Counted from the first letter of the stretch, positions 1-8,299 are shown. The stretch: DNA of 44,940 nucleotides from Ammoniphilus resinae (GCF_017873965.1 NZ_JAGGKT010000026.1:1-44940); one strand, 5' to 3'. The notes: a model not told the origin generated them from the letters alone. A program made the numbers and translations.

Positions 1-35
1 CTCCAGTTTCTCCGTGTTGTATCTGCTTATTATAC

Positions 36-88
36 AAAAAAGTACCCCATAGGTAGACTTTTTTTAATGTGTCTACTCTATAGGGTAC
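36..88 (-). terminator. Intrinsic terminator of the gntR-type gene
   Basis: The arms GTACCCCATAGGTAGAC (42-58) and GTCTACTCTATAGGGTAC (71-88) are near-perfect inverted repeats. Read on the minus strand, the hairpin is followed by a run of T (36-41). It lies just past the stop of the minus-strand regulator. A second small hairpin (AAGGGG/CCCCTT, about 95-113) overlaps that stop codon. Confidence 0.8.
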
Positions 89-110
89 ATTTTATAAGGG
101 GATCTACCCC

Positions 111-809
111 TTATTTTTCCAAAGGACTCCAATTATCTTTAATTTTTTCTTTTACTACCGTATATGGATTGGATTGCTTTCCAGTTAGTGCATCAAGGTA
201 AGCTTTATGTGTTAGCAATGTTTTTTCGACCCCAAATTGATCCAAAATTTTGGTGATTTGGGGTTTGGATATTTCATAAATGGTTTTGCCCACTTCGATA
301 ATAAAAGGATTCTTTGTTGCCCCTAATACAGCATAATGGAATTCAAGGTCGATTTCGGCCAGTTTATCTCTGCTTAAATCTGCGCGCATGCGCTCTTGCT
401 GTGATTGATAGACCTGTCTAATCTTTTGTAAATCCTCTTCCGTACAGTTTATCCGAATGAGTTGGATTAGCATTTCTTCAAAATACTGCCGAAATTCGAC
501 AAGTTTACTTATATTGTTGCTGTGTAGGATGAGGCTGAAGATCAAAGGGTTTAGATTGGATTGGGATAAATCCTCACGGATAAACATTCCTTCCCCGCGG
601 CGAATTTCAATGATTCCAATCGATTCAAGTATTTTCATCGCTTCACGGACAGGAGTCCGACTAACCCCCAACTGTTCGACAAGTTCGATCTCTGTAGGCA
701 ATTTATCCCCTGGTTTGATACTCCCATCAATGAGTCGATTCTTGATGAGAGAAACAATTTGGCTTGATATTTTATCTTTACTCGTTAGGCTTTCAAATGA
801 AACACCCAT
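111..809 (-). CDS. GntR family (FadR/FCD subgroup) transcriptional regulator
   Basis: Predicted DNA-binding repressor of 232 residues. The N-terminal winged helix (about residues 10-75) carries the family pattern KPGDKLPTEIELVEQLGVSR followed by TPVREAMKILESIGII. The rest (about 85-220) is an all-helical FCD ligand-binding domain with metal-site-type residues (DLEFHYAVLGATKNP, LLTHKAYLDAL). FCD domains usually sense small organic acids, often through a bound metal. The ATG at 809 is chosen because AGGGAGGGG lies five bases upstream; the in-frame GTG at 815 falls inside that ribosome binding site. The gene is divergent from the TRAP transporter operon, and an identical 20-bp repeat lies in front of both genes. 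It therefore probably controls that operon and itself, with a hydroxy-dicarboxylate as the inferred ligand. The family call is sure; the ligand is inference. Confidence 0.92.
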   Translation of the reverse strand: MGVSFESLTSKDKISSQIVSLIKNRLIDGSIKPGDKLPTEIELVEQLGVSRTPVREAMKILESIGIIEIRRGEGMFIREDLSQSNLNPLIFSLILHSNNISKLVEFRQYFEEMLIQLIRINCTEEDLQKIRQVYQSQQERMRADLSRDKLAEIDLEFHYAVLGATKNPFIIEVGKTIYEISKPQITKILDQFGVEKTLLTHKAYLDALTGKQSNPYTVVKEKIKDNWSPLEK

Positions 810-854
810 TAACACCCCTCCCTAAAAGAGCTTAAGCGCAATTACTTTGGTTTC

Positions 855-883
855 ATTATACATCATACATAGTATGTTAACAC
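855..883 (-). promoter_or_regulatory. Possible promoter of the gntR-type gene
   Basis: A perfect TATAAT (minus strand, 860-855) is preceded by a weak -35 (GTGTTA, 883-878) at 17-bp spacing. The 20-bp repeat at 856-875 covers the -10 and spacer, which would allow autorepression. The -35 is poor, so this is tentative. Confidence 0.4.
856..875. promoter_or_regulatory. Operator-like repeat, copy 1
   Basis: TTATACATCATACATAGTAT occurs here and again, identically, at 954-973. It contains the half-sites ATAC and GTAT separated by three bases. Its position over the minus-strand -10 element suggests a binding site for the divergent GntR-type regulator. Confidence 0.6.
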
Positions 884-916
884 TGATATTATCAATAAAT
901 TTATTAAATTCAAATA

Positions 917-945
917 TTTACAAATAATTAGCATAATGGTACTAT
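917..945 (+). promoter_or_regulatory. Sigma-A-type promoter of the TRAP operon
   Basis: TTTACA (917-922), a 17-bp spacer and TACTAT (940-945), with an extended TG one base before the -10. Initiation is expected near 952. The -10 is itself part of an inverted repeat (TACTATGTAT 940-949, ATACATAGTA 963-972) that ends in operator copy 2, so a bound repressor would cover the -10 and start point. Confidence 0.6.
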
Positions 946-953
946 GTATTTAG

Positions 954-973
954 TTATACATCATACATAGTAT
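954..973. promoter_or_regulatory. Operator-like repeat, copy 2
   Basis: Exact second copy of the 20-bp sequence at 856-875, placed 98 bp further on and just downstream of the predicted TRAP promoter. Together with TACTATGTAT at 940-949 it forms a 10-bp inverted repeat with a 13-bp spacer. Confidence 0.6.
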
Positions 974-1014
974 TTATGTAAGGGCTACCAACTTTCAGCT
1001 TGGAGGAGGAAGTT

Positions 1015-1560
1015 ATGAAGAGTGAAATTCCTTTGTCAACCGAACCACAACCACTCAAAAAGCACTCGGCCTTTGCTGGGTATTTTAAATTGATCCAGTT
1101 GGTGAACATGGTTACTAAAATCGTGGCAGGTGTCATGTTGGTTATTATGTCTGTAGTCGTGTTTGGTTCAGTGATGTCGCGTTACTTTGCAAACTTATCA
1201 TGGGCTTGGGTTGAGGAAGGGGCCGTTTATCTCATGATATGGATTGTAGCATTAGGAGCTTCGCTTGCTGTGAGTGCCAAGCATATGATTGCTGTAGAAG
1301 CAGTGGTGATGATGTTCTCCCGGCCTTTATGGAGAGTGGCTAAAACGGCTGTTATCATACTGTCTGTTGCGTTTTTGGTGACGTTAATTATAGTCGGTTA
1401 CAATATGGCAGCTTTAGCTTCAGATCAGATCTCTATCACTTTACCTTGGTTAAGCCTGTTTTGGGTTTATCTATCCATTCCAGTAGGGGCTTTCATGATG
1501 ACCTTAAATATGATTGCTACCTTAATTGAAATTTGGAGTGAGGCGGAGGTGAAAGAATGA
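1015..1560 (+). CDS. dctQ: TRAP transporter small membrane subunit (DctQ type)
   Basis: Small membrane subunit of a tripartite ATP-independent periplasmic-type (TRAP) transporter, 181 residues with four predicted membrane segments (about 31-55, 68-88, 108-130 and 145-170). The motif SWAWVEEGAVYLMIWIVALG is typical of DctQ proteins, which pair with the large DctM subunit. The ATG at 1015 is preferred because GGAGGAGG lies at 1002-1009; the TTG at 1000 would put the ribosome binding site inside the gene. Its stop overlaps the start of dctM by four bases (ATGA), indicating translational coupling. It lies directly behind the predicted GntR-controlled promoter. Family assignment is firm; substrate is not readable from this subunit. 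Confidence 0.93.
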   Translation: MKSEIPLSTEPQPLKKHSAFAGYFKLIQLVNMVTKIVAGVMLVIMSVVVFGSVMSRYFANLSWAWVEEGAVYLMIWIVALGASLAVSAKHMIAVEAVVMMFSRPLWRVAKTAVIILSVAFLVTLIIVGYNMAALASDQISITLPWLSLFWVYLSIPVGAFMMTLNMIATLIEIWSEAEVKE

Positions 1561-2834
1561 CCCCCATTGTAGGAAGTGGTTTACTGTTTTTCATTTTATT
1601 AAGTGTCCCGATCGCTCTTGCTCTAGGTTTAGCTTCTGCGGTAGGCATTCTCTACATAGGGGATATCCCTTTACAGGTTATGGCTCAGCGAATGGTCAAT
1701 GGAGTTGGTCATTTTACGCTAATGGCCCTGCCGTTCTTTATCTTTGCCGGATATTTGATGGAGCAAGGAGGCATTTCCAGAAGGTTAATTCAGATGGTTA
1801 GTGCCTTCGTTGGACACCGTACCGGTGGGGTTGCGATTGTGACGGTCATCTCCGCCATGCTTTTTTCCAGTATTTCCGGCTCTGGTTCGGCGACAACCGC
1901 AGCTCTTGGGAGTATTTTGATTCCAGCGATGATTGCAAGAGGGTACTCCAAATCATTTGCTGCGTCTGTCCAAGCTACTTCTGGAGAATTGGGTATTATC
2001 ATCCCGCCAAGTATTGCCATGGTCATCTATGGCATAGCGACGGATACCTCTATTGGGGATTTATTCATGGCAGGGATTATCCCGGGGTTGATGATCGGTT
2101 TCAGTTTGGTTCTGCTTACCTTCCTTTTGGCTAAGAAGAAAGGATATCAAGGGGTTGAGAAAGCAAGCTGGTCAGAACGGTGGAAAGCCCTCCGCGAATC
2201 CTTTTGGGCTTTGTTAATGCCAATCATCATCCTAGGCGGTATTTATACAGGTATTTTTACACCGACAGAGTCTGCGGTTGTTGCAGTTGTTTACGCTTGT
2301 ATTGTAGGTTTTTTTATCTATAAAGAAATTAATTGGACAACATTTAAAAAATCCGTGAATGAAACCTTAATCACTAGCGGCATGATCATGTTCATCATTG
2401 CGAACGCCTCGATTTTTTCCTGGGTGTTAACAAGAGAACAAGTGCCGCAAAAGATGGCAGCCATGTTTGCTTCCTTTTCATCGGATCCCTTCGTTTTCTT
2501 GCTTTTATGTAATTTCTTTCTCTTTTTTGTCGGAATGTTCTTTGATGCATCGCCAGCGATTATCGTCTTGGCCCCTATCTTAACTCCCATTGCCTTAAGC
2601 TTTGGGGTTGATCCGGTGCATTTTGGCTTGATTATGACAGTCAATATGGCGATGGGAATGATTACTCCACCCGTTGGTGTCAATTTATTTGTGGCCTGCA
2701 AGATTGCCAATATCAGTATGGAAAACATGATGAAAGATCTGATTCCGTTTTGGTTGCTCATCGTCGCCAATCTATTAATTATTACGTATTTCCCACAGCT
2801 TTCGTTGTGGTTACCTAACTTTTTGAAAGGATAA
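1557..2834 (+). CDS. dctM: TRAP transporter large permease subunit (DctM type)
   Basis: Main transport subunit of the TRAP system, 425 residues, almost entirely hydrophobic with about a dozen membrane segments. Family hallmarks are visible: ALPFFIFAGYLMEQGG, the glycine/serine-rich SSISGSGSATTAALGSILIP, GELGIIIPPSIAMVIYGIAT and near the end GMITPPVGVNLFVACKIA. DctM couples sodium or proton flow to import of the ligand delivered by the binding protein. Length is normal for a DctM not fused to DctQ. The start overlaps the dctQ stop (ATGA at 1557-1560). About 80 bases separate it from the binding protein gene. Confidence 0.95.
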   Translation: MTPIVGSGLLFFILLSVPIALALGLASAVGILYIGDIPLQVMAQRMVNGVGHFTLMALPFFIFAGYLMEQGGISRRLIQMVSAFVGHRTGGVAIVTVISAMLFSSISGSGSATTAALGSILIPAMIARGYSKSFAASVQATSGELGIIIPPSIAMVIYGIATDTSIGDLFMAGIIPGLMIGFSLVLLTFLLAKKKGYQGVEKASWSERWKALRESFWALLMPIIILGGIYTGIFTPTESAVVAVVYACIVGFFIYKEINWTTFKKSVNETLITSGMIMFIIANASIFSWVLTREQVPQKMAAMFASFSSDPFVFLLLCNFFLFFVGMFFDASPAIIVLAPILTPIALSFGVDPVHFGLIMTVNMAMGMITPPVGVNLFVACKIANISMENMMKDLIPFWLLIVANLLIITYFPQLSLWLPNFLKG

Positions 2835-2914
2835 AGGGAGGTATGTGCTTGATAGGATCATAGATTTTGCCCTGTGGTGTTAGTAGGTTTAAACATTAAA
2901 AGGAGGTTATTTTG

Positions 2915-3979
2915 ATGATCAAATCAAAAAAGGTTACTTGGGCAACTGCTTTATCGTTATCTCTCTCACTAGTTCTCTCTGCATGTGGTTCAGGATCAAC
3001 TCCAAGCTCCAATTCTGCACCTGCACCAGCGCCGGAGAAAAAGAGTGGGGGGGAACAGCCAAAAGCTGAACAAACATCGCAAGAGGCTGTTGTGCTGAAG
3101 ATGGCCCACTCAAACAACGACAAACACAAATATCATAAGGGAATGCTTGAGGTAAAACGACTTATTGAGGAAAAAAGTAACGGTAAATTTAAAGTGGAAG
3201 TATTCCCAAGTACGCTGGGTTCCGATAAAGAATTGATTGAGGGGCTGCAAATGGGCACAGTAGATGGCGCAATTATTAATACCGCTGTGTTGGCGTCCAT
3301 GATTCCTGATTTAGCCGTGATTGATATGCCATTCATGTTTAAAGATCGCGAACATGCCTACCGGGTGTTAGATGGGGAAGTTGGGGATGAATTTTTGCAA
3401 AAAATCAACGGAAAGGACATTGTCGCCTTATCCTACTGGGAAAATGGTTTCAAAGGGATCACCAATAACGTTCGACCGATTAAGACACCGGAAGACTTAA
3501 AAGGACTAAAAATCCGAACCATGGAAAGTAGAGCCCAATTAGATGCCTTTAAGGCTTGGGGAGCAAATCCGACGCCGATGTCCTTCTCCGAAGTTTATCA
3601 AGCCATGCAGCAAGGGGTAATTGACGGTCATTTTAATGCGCCGGATACGGTAGCAGCAAACAAAATGTATGAAGTTCAGAAATATTATAGTGACATTCCA
3701 TTGTTCTATGGCGCTCTAGTGTTTGGTTTTAGCCCAGCCACCTGGAACAAATTTACCGATGAAGAAAAACAGATGATGAAAGAGATTGCAATTGAAAGCC
3801 GGGATTTTGAACGGAAATTGGCACAAGAAGAAGAAAAAGCGGGGATTGAAACTTTGAAGGCAAATATGGAAGTGGAAGAAAATCCAGATGTGCAAGCCTT
3901 TATAGACACGGTCAAACCCGTATGGAAGCAATACGAAGGTGAATTTACTCCTGGATTGATTGATAGAGTTGCGGAGTAA
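2915..3979 (+). CDS. dctP: TRAP transporter substrate-binding lipoprotein (DctP type)
   Basis: Extracytoplasmic solute-binding protein of the TRAP transporter, 354 residues. A lipoprotein signal peptide ends in the lipobox LSAC, followed by a Ser/Pro/Ala-rich linker, so the mature protein should be tethered to the membrane. The DctP fold is recognisable from MAHSNNDKHKYHKGM, the LKIRTME region whose Arg normally salt-bridges a ligand carboxylate, and FSEVYQAMQQGVIDG. Known DctP ligands are mostly C4-dicarboxylates and other organic acids. The ATG at 2915 follows AGGAGG at 2901-2906; the TTG at 2912 is less likely. The dehydrogenase gene that follows suggests the imported acid is a hydroxy-dicarboxylate. 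Confidence 0.95.
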   Translation: MIKSKKVTWATALSLSLSLVLSACGSGSTPSSNSAPAPAPEKKSGGEQPKAEQTSQEAVVLKMAHSNNDKHKYHKGMLEVKRLIEEKSNGKFKVEVFPSTLGSDKELIEGLQMGTVDGAIINTAVLASMIPDLAVIDMPFMFKDREHAYRVLDGEVGDEFLQKINGKDIVALSYWENGFKGITNNVRPIKTPEDLKGLKIRTMESRAQLDAFKAWGANPTPMSFSEVYQAMQQGVIDGHFNAPDTVAANKMYEVQKYYSDIPLFYGALVFGFSPATWNKFTDEEKQMMKEIAIESRDFERKLAQEEEKAGIETLKANMEVEENPDVQAFIDTVKPVWKQYEGEFTPGLIDRVAE

Positions 3980-3989
3980 TTGGCTTCTA

Positions 3990-4020
3990 GTGAGGGGGTG
4001 GGTAAAATCCCTCTCCTTAC
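3990..4020 (+). terminator. Hairpin between dctP and the dehydrogenase gene
   Basis: GTGAGGGGGTGGG can pair with TCCCTCTCCTTAC across a TAAAAT loop (about 12 pairs, some G-U), followed by TTTCTAT. It may be a weak terminator or an RNA-stabilising structure that keeps binding-protein mRNA high relative to the downstream enzyme. Confidence 0.5.
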
Positions 4021-4046
4021 TTTCTATATAAAAAGGAGGTTTTTCT

Positions 4047-5162
4047 ATGAAATTTCATATTGCGGCACTCCCAGGTGATGGAGTTGGCCAAGAAATCATG
4101 ACAGAAGGCATCAAGGTTTTACGAGCTGCAGAGGAGATCGTAACCGGTTTTGAACTTGATTTTGAAAAATTTGAGGTAGGAGCCAATTTGTATCGAAAAA
4201 CGGGTGTTGCTCTTCCTGACGAAGCATTTAAAGCCTGTCAGGATAGTCATGCTATTTATTTAGGTGCGATCGGCTTGCCGGAAGTGCGTGAAAAAACAGG
4301 CCCTGAGGTTGGGGGCCAGGTTATGTTCAAGCTACGTTTTGATCTAGACCTGTTTGCAGGAGTACGGCCTTTTAAATTATATGAAGGTGTGGAATCCCCA
4401 TTACGGAACGTTGAAAAAATTGATTTTGTTGTACTTCGCGAAAATATCGAGGGACTTTTTGCATCCTATGGGGGCGGAACGCTTGTATCGGATGAAGTAG
4501 CAACTGATACAGTCGTGATTACCAGAAAAGGGACAGAAAAGATCTCAGATTATGCCTTTCAATTGGCACTGAAAAGAAATGGTAGAGTACTTGACGGGAA
4601 GAAAGTAGTCACTTGCGTAGACAAGAGCAATGTATTCCGCTCCATGGCTTTCTTCAATAAAGTTTTCAACCAAGTAGCGGATCGTTATGAAGGACAAGTG
4701 AAACGGGATCATGCCCTGATCGATGCCATGACATTGTGGATGGTACAGCAGCCACAAAACTATGATGTCATCGTCACGGAAAACCAGTTTGGGGATATTA
4801 TCTCTGATTTAGCCGCTTCTTTAGTTGGTGGAATGGGCATGGCTCCATCAGGAGACGTTGGATATAACCATGGCATGTTCCAACCTGCTCATGGTTCTGC
4901 ACCGACCATTGCCGGAAAAGGCATTGCTAACCCATTTGCAATGATTATTTCGGGGGCTATGATGCTCGATTGGCTTGGAGATAAACATCAAAACAAGAGT
5001 GCAAAAAAAGCAGCGATTTTGATCGAGATGGCTGTTAGCCAAACCTTGAAAGAGAGAGTTAAAACGTTTGATATCGGCGGTACCGCTTCAACTACTGAGT
5101 TTGCTGACCATGTGGTAGCGCAAATGAAGAAGTTAGCTAACCAGGTGAACACGGTTAGCTAG
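4047..5162 (+). CDS. Beta-decarboxylating dehydrogenase (isocitrate/isopropylmalate family, tartrate/malate-type)
   Basis: NAD(P)-dependent metal-requiring oxidative decarboxylase of 371 residues. Family signatures: ALPGDGVGQEIM at the N-terminus, VLRENIEGLFASYGGG, KSNVFRSM, and the metal/cofactor block VTENQFGDIISDLAASLVGG followed by MAPSGDVGYN and HGSAPTIAGKGIANP. The substrate loop (KLRFDLDLFAGVRPF) keeps Arg residues that grip the malate moiety but is not the standard LeuB loop, and there are no leu genes nearby. It is the last gene of the TRAP locus and follows AAAAGGAGG at normal spacing. Inference: it oxidises the acid imported by the transporter (D-malate, tartrate or an alkylmalate). 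The family is certain, the substrate is not. Confidence 0.88.
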   Translation: MKFHIAALPGDGVGQEIMTEGIKVLRAAEEIVTGFELDFEKFEVGANLYRKTGVALPDEAFKACQDSHAIYLGAIGLPEVREKTGPEVGGQVMFKLRFDLDLFAGVRPFKLYEGVESPLRNVEKIDFVVLRENIEGLFASYGGGTLVSDEVATDTVVITRKGTEKISDYAFQLALKRNGRVLDGKKVVTCVDKSNVFRSMAFFNKVFNQVADRYEGQVKRDHALIDAMTLWMVQQPQNYDVIVTENQFGDIISDLAASLVGGMGMAPSGDVGYNHGMFQPAHGSAPTIAGKGIANPFAMIISGAMMLDWLGDKHQNKSAKKAAILIEMAVSQTLKERVKTFDIGGTASTTEFADHVVAQMKKLANQVNTVS

Positions 5163-5174
5163 CATTGAAATGTG

Positions 5175-5225
5175 AAGGGGTTGTTGCTCACGAACTAGTC
5201 AGTTCGTTTGGCAACAGCCCCTTTT
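5175..5225 (+). terminator. Intrinsic terminator of the TRAP/dehydrogenase operon
   Basis: AAGGGGTTGTTGC (5175-5187) pairs with GCAACAGCCCCTTTT (5211-5225). The loop contains a second hairpin, CGAACT/AGTTCG. The U-rich end is short but the stem is strong. Confidence 0.75.
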
Positions 5226-5399
5226 CTCATTCCTGGCCTTTCGGCAGCTAACCTTTCTTTCGCTAACCATAGACTTACGGTTAACCTTGCGTCACTCGCT
5301 TGACCCCTTTTTCTTCCAGAAATTCGTTCTGGAAACTCCTTGATCCGTACGGTATAGTACAAAAGGATCTACAAGGACCTGAGAGTAGGGGTGGAAAAG

Positions 5400-6521
5400 A
5401 TGAAATGGTTGAAGGCAGCAGTTGCATCTTTGTTGGTGGTTTTCCCAGCAGTAACTGAAGAATCGACGGCACAGGCCGCAACAGCAACCAAGCCACTGGA
5501 GATGTATTTGCCCACGGATATACAAGGGCACTGGGCAGCTTCTGAAGTGATGGATTTAGTCATGTCAGACATTGTGAATGGGTATGTAAATGCAGAAGGA
5601 GATGTGACGGTTAAACCGAACGCATCGATCTCTCGTGGAGAATTCGTCACGTTGTTGATTCGCGCATTGGACATACAGTCAGACCCAAGTGTGGATACAA
5701 AAAATTTGTTCCGGGACGTCAAGGATACAGACTTTTTTTCTGTCCCTGTTCAAATGGCTACGGGACTTCACATGATCAACGGATACCAAGATGGCACATT
5801 CAGGCCGCACAATCCAATTAAACGGGCGGAAGTGGCATCTCTCATTTATAAAGGATTTCAGAAGAAGATTAGCTTTAACGGTGCCCCTCCTCGTTATTAC
5901 GATACAAAAGGGCATTGGGCAGAAAATGCGATTGAACAAATCAGCCTTAGCGGTTCTGAAATTATGAAGGGGTATACCGAAACACCGTATGGTTCTGTTA
6001 TGCAAACATTTAGGCCAGAGAAACTCATGACGCGTGCGGAGGCGATAGTGACCATCAAACGCGTCGTCAACATGCAAAACGTGCCGTATCTTACGCCGGA
6101 GGAGCTGTACGCACAGGTCGTAATCGACGGGGAAAAGAAGTACCTAAAAGCCATGGATGAGGGTCGTTTTGATGAATTGGAGGCCATCAACGATCAATAC
6201 AATACGGGTTACTTGCATGCCTATAACCGCACGATCATCCGTGTGCTGGCGGAGTCATACCAAGAGGCGCAGGCGCAAGGGCACACGATAGACTATGAAG
6301 TCCACTGGATCAAGGAGCCATTTGCTCCAGGGTTGATTCGAGGCGAATATTTCGCCACCGTCTTTTTAGAAGAATGTGAATACGAAGTCATTACGAAAGT
6401 CAATGGAGAAGAAGTGGATCGCTCCGTATCGAGTATTAGAGGTGAATATTTAATGATGAAGGACCAGCAAACTGGGGCCTGGAAAAATTACGGATTTATT
6501 CCGCAACCGAAAGAAATCTAA
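5400..6521 (+). CDS. S-layer homology (SLH) domain surface protein
   Basis: Secreted cell-wall-anchored protein, about 373 residues. A signal peptide (MKWLKAAVASLLVVFPAV...) probably ends after AQA. Three SLH repeats follow (roughly residues 38-90, 100-155 and 160-215), recognisable from IQGHWAASEVMDLV, FRPHNPIKRAEVASLIY and GHWAENAIEQI with TRAEAIVTIKRVV. SLH triplets bind pyruvylated secondary cell wall polysaccharide. The last 130-150 residues, starting near TPEELYAQVVIDGEKKYLKAM, match no domain I recognise. They are charged, rich in Glu and Tyr, and contain one Cys. The ATG at 5400 follows AGGGGTGG; a GTG at 5391 is possible. The gene is single, bounded by hairpins on both sides. Confidence 0.9.
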   Translation: MKWLKAAVASLLVVFPAVTEESTAQAATATKPLEMYLPTDIQGHWAASEVMDLVMSDIVNGYVNAEGDVTVKPNASISRGEFVTLLIRALDIQSDPSVDTKNLFRDVKDTDFFSVPVQMATGLHMINGYQDGTFRPHNPIKRAEVASLIYKGFQKKISFNGAPPRYYDTKGHWAENAIEQISLSGSEIMKGYTETPYGSVMQTFRPEKLMTRAEAIVTIKRVVNMQNVPYLTPEELYAQVVIDGEKKYLKAMDEGRFDELEAINDQYNTGYLHAYNRTIIRVLAESYQEAQAQGHTIDYEVHWIKEPFAPGLIRGEYFATVFLEECEYEVITKVNGEEVDRSVSSIRGEYLMMKDQQTGAWKNYGFIPQPKEI

Positions 6522-6544
6522 TCACAAAAATAAGTCGTCGTGTT

Positions 6545-6601
6545 GCACTTCACCTCGGAGAAGGGGTCAGACCCCATCTCTGTGCTAAAGCGTTAGCTTA
6601 G
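6545..6601 (+). repeat. Dispersed intergenic repeat, copy A
   Basis: This 57-bp stretch, starting GCACTTCACCTCGGAGAAGG, matches 13101-13157 at 48 of 57 positions without gaps. Inside it is the inverted repeat GGGGTC-A-GACCCC. It lies between the SLH gene and the sensor kinase gene. Two copies 6.5 kb apart suggest a genome-wide small repeat family. Confidence 0.7.
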
Positions 6602-6615
6602 CATTACTCCAACCT

Positions 6616-6644
6616 GGTCATTCTATAAGAGAATGGCTTTTTTT
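6616..6644 (+). terminator. Intrinsic terminator after the SLH gene
   Basis: CATTCT (6619-6624) pairs with AGAATG (6630-6635), extendable by G-U and G-C pairs, followed by TTTTTTT at 6638-6644. Confidence 0.7.
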
Positions 6645-6664
6645 ATTGGAAAAGAGGCGATGAT

Positions 6665-8299
6665 GTGGCAGGGATCAGACAGACTTCCAGCCTACTTACC
6701 ACGATTACGACGTTGGTTTGCATTGTTGTTGCTCTTTCTCTGTTTGTGACAGATGCCCTTATTGTCCGACAGGTGGAGGAGAATACGCGGGATTATTTAT
6801 CTGAGAAAGCAACAAACATCGCCCGGGTCGTCGCTCACTCTCCAACGGTAGTGGAGGGCCTGCAAATGCAGATGGGGGAGTCCCGGATTCAGCCCTTTGC
6901 GGATGAGATGAGGCGGGTGAGCGGGGTCGAATTTATTGTCGTGATGGATATGAACGGGATCCGTAAGTCACACCCAGATCCAGCGAAGGTGGGAAAGCAC
7001 TTTGCAGGTGGAGATGAAGGGGCTGCGTTAAACGGGCAGGAATATGTATCGACTGGGAAAGGGACGTTAGGGATGTCCTTACGGGCTTTTACTCCCGTTC
7101 GAGCTCAGGATGGCAAGCAAATAGGGGTTGTTGTGGTTGGAATTACATTAAATAGAGTACAAAGCGAGGTATCAAGGAGTCGAGTCGCTTTATTTTGGGG
7201 GATCGGAATGGGGGGATTGGTGGGAATTGCAGGAGCCCTTCTGTTAGCACGAAGGATCAAGAAGATTCTTTTTGGTTTGGAGCCAAGGCAAATTGCCAAG
7301 CTGTTACAGGAACGAAGCGCGATATTGGATGCGACGAGGGAAGGAATCATCGCCATCGATTCGGAGACAAGGATCACGCTAGTGAATTCGGAAGGGAGAA
7401 GGTTGTTTCAAAGGGGAGGACTTTCTGAAGACCCGCTTGGGAAACCTATAAAGGAATTGATTCCGGAAACACGTTTAGACCGGGTATTAAAGAACGGTCA
7501 GTCTGAGCATGATCAAGAAATCGAAGTGTACGGCATTCCTCTCATCGTCAATAGGGTCCCCATTTATTTAAAGCAGAGGATTGTCGGGGGACTGATGACC
7601 TTTCGAGACAAGACAGATATAAAGCGAATGGCAGAGGAATTGACGGGGATCAAATTATACGCAGGAGCTCTACGCGCACAAACCCATGAATTTATGAATA
7701 AGCTTCATGTGATTTTAGGTATGGTTCATCTTGGGGCGTATGATCAATTGACTAAATATATTAATCAAACAGCCCGACAGTATCAGCAGGATGTAGGGTT
7801 CATTCTGCGCCGGGTAAAAAATACGGTTTTGGCTGGTTTTCTACTTGGGAAGAACAGCTTTGTAAGGGAAGCAGGGGCAGAGCTCATCCTTGTAGATGAT
7901 GCTTATATTCCTGATCCAGAAGATTCAGAAATCATCCATGAATGGGTGACCATTCTTGGGAACCTTATCGATAATGCTGTTGATGCCATGAAAGATCGTG
8001 AGCAAAAAAAGATTTTTATAGATGCTTACTATGATCAGGGGATGCTTACCATGGAAGTAGAGGATACAGGAAAAGGCTTCGATGAAAACGAACGTGAACA
8101 CCTATTTAAAAAAGGTTATTCCACGAAAAAAGAAGAGGCTGGGGAGCGTGGGTTGGGTCTATATCTAGTCAAGCAAATCGTGGGAAAAAGAGGGGGCAGC
8201 ATCGAGGTGTTCTCTCAAGTGGGTGAGGGAAGCCGCTTCCTTGTCCATATACCTTTGAAAGTAAGGGGGACTGAGCTTGATCAAGGTCCTAATTGTTGA
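6665..8299 (+). CDS. dctS: Membrane sensor histidine kinase, CitA/DcuS/DctS family
   Basis: Sensor kinase of 544 residues. Order: membrane helix (about 10-35), extracytoplasmic Cache/PDC sensor (36-172) with the family signature SHPDP...GKHFAGGDEG, second membrane helix (174-195), cytoplasmic PAS (about 215-320), phosphoacceptor box QTHEFMNKLHVILGMVHLG with His341, then an ATPase domain with GNLIDNAVDAM (N box), EDTGKGFDE (G1) and GERGLGLYLVKQIV (G2). This family senses di- and tricarboxylates outside the cell. The GTG start follows GAGG seven bases upstream. Its 3' end overlaps the response regulator start by 23 bases, and a DctA-type symporter follows. This is the arrangement of the B. subtilis DctS/DctR-dicarboxylate symporter system. 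The exact ligand is inferred. Confidence 0.92.
   Translation: MAGIRQTSSLLTTITTLVCIVVALSLFVTDALIVRQVEENTRDYLSEKATNIARVVAHSPTVVEGLQMQMGESRIQPFADEMRRVSGVEFIVVMDMNGIRKSHPDPAKVGKHFAGGDEGAALNGQEYVSTGKGTLGMSLRAFTPVRAQDGKQIGVVVVGITLNRVQSEVSRSRVALFWGIGMGGLVGIAGALLLARRIKKILFGLEPRQIAKLLQERSAILDATREGIIAIDSETRITLVNSEGRRLFQRGGLSEDPLGKPIKELIPETRLDRVLKNGQSEHDQEIEVYGIPLIVNRVPIYLKQRIVGGLMTFRDKTDIKRMAEELTGIKLYAGALRAQTHEFMNKLHVILGMVHLGAYDQLTKYINQTARQYQQDVGFILRRVKNTVLAGFLLGKNSFVREAGAELILVDDAYIPDPEDSEIIHEWVTILGNLIDNAVDAMKDREQKKIFIDAYYDQGMLTMEVEDTGKGFDENEREHLFKKGYSTKKEEAGERGLGLYLVKQIVGKRGGSIEVFSQVGEGSRFLVHIPLKVRGTELDQGPNC

Noticed and set aside
457-825. Long plus-strand frame opposite the gntR-type gene
   Set aside because: It is antisense to a clear gene with family motifs and has no start signals of its own.
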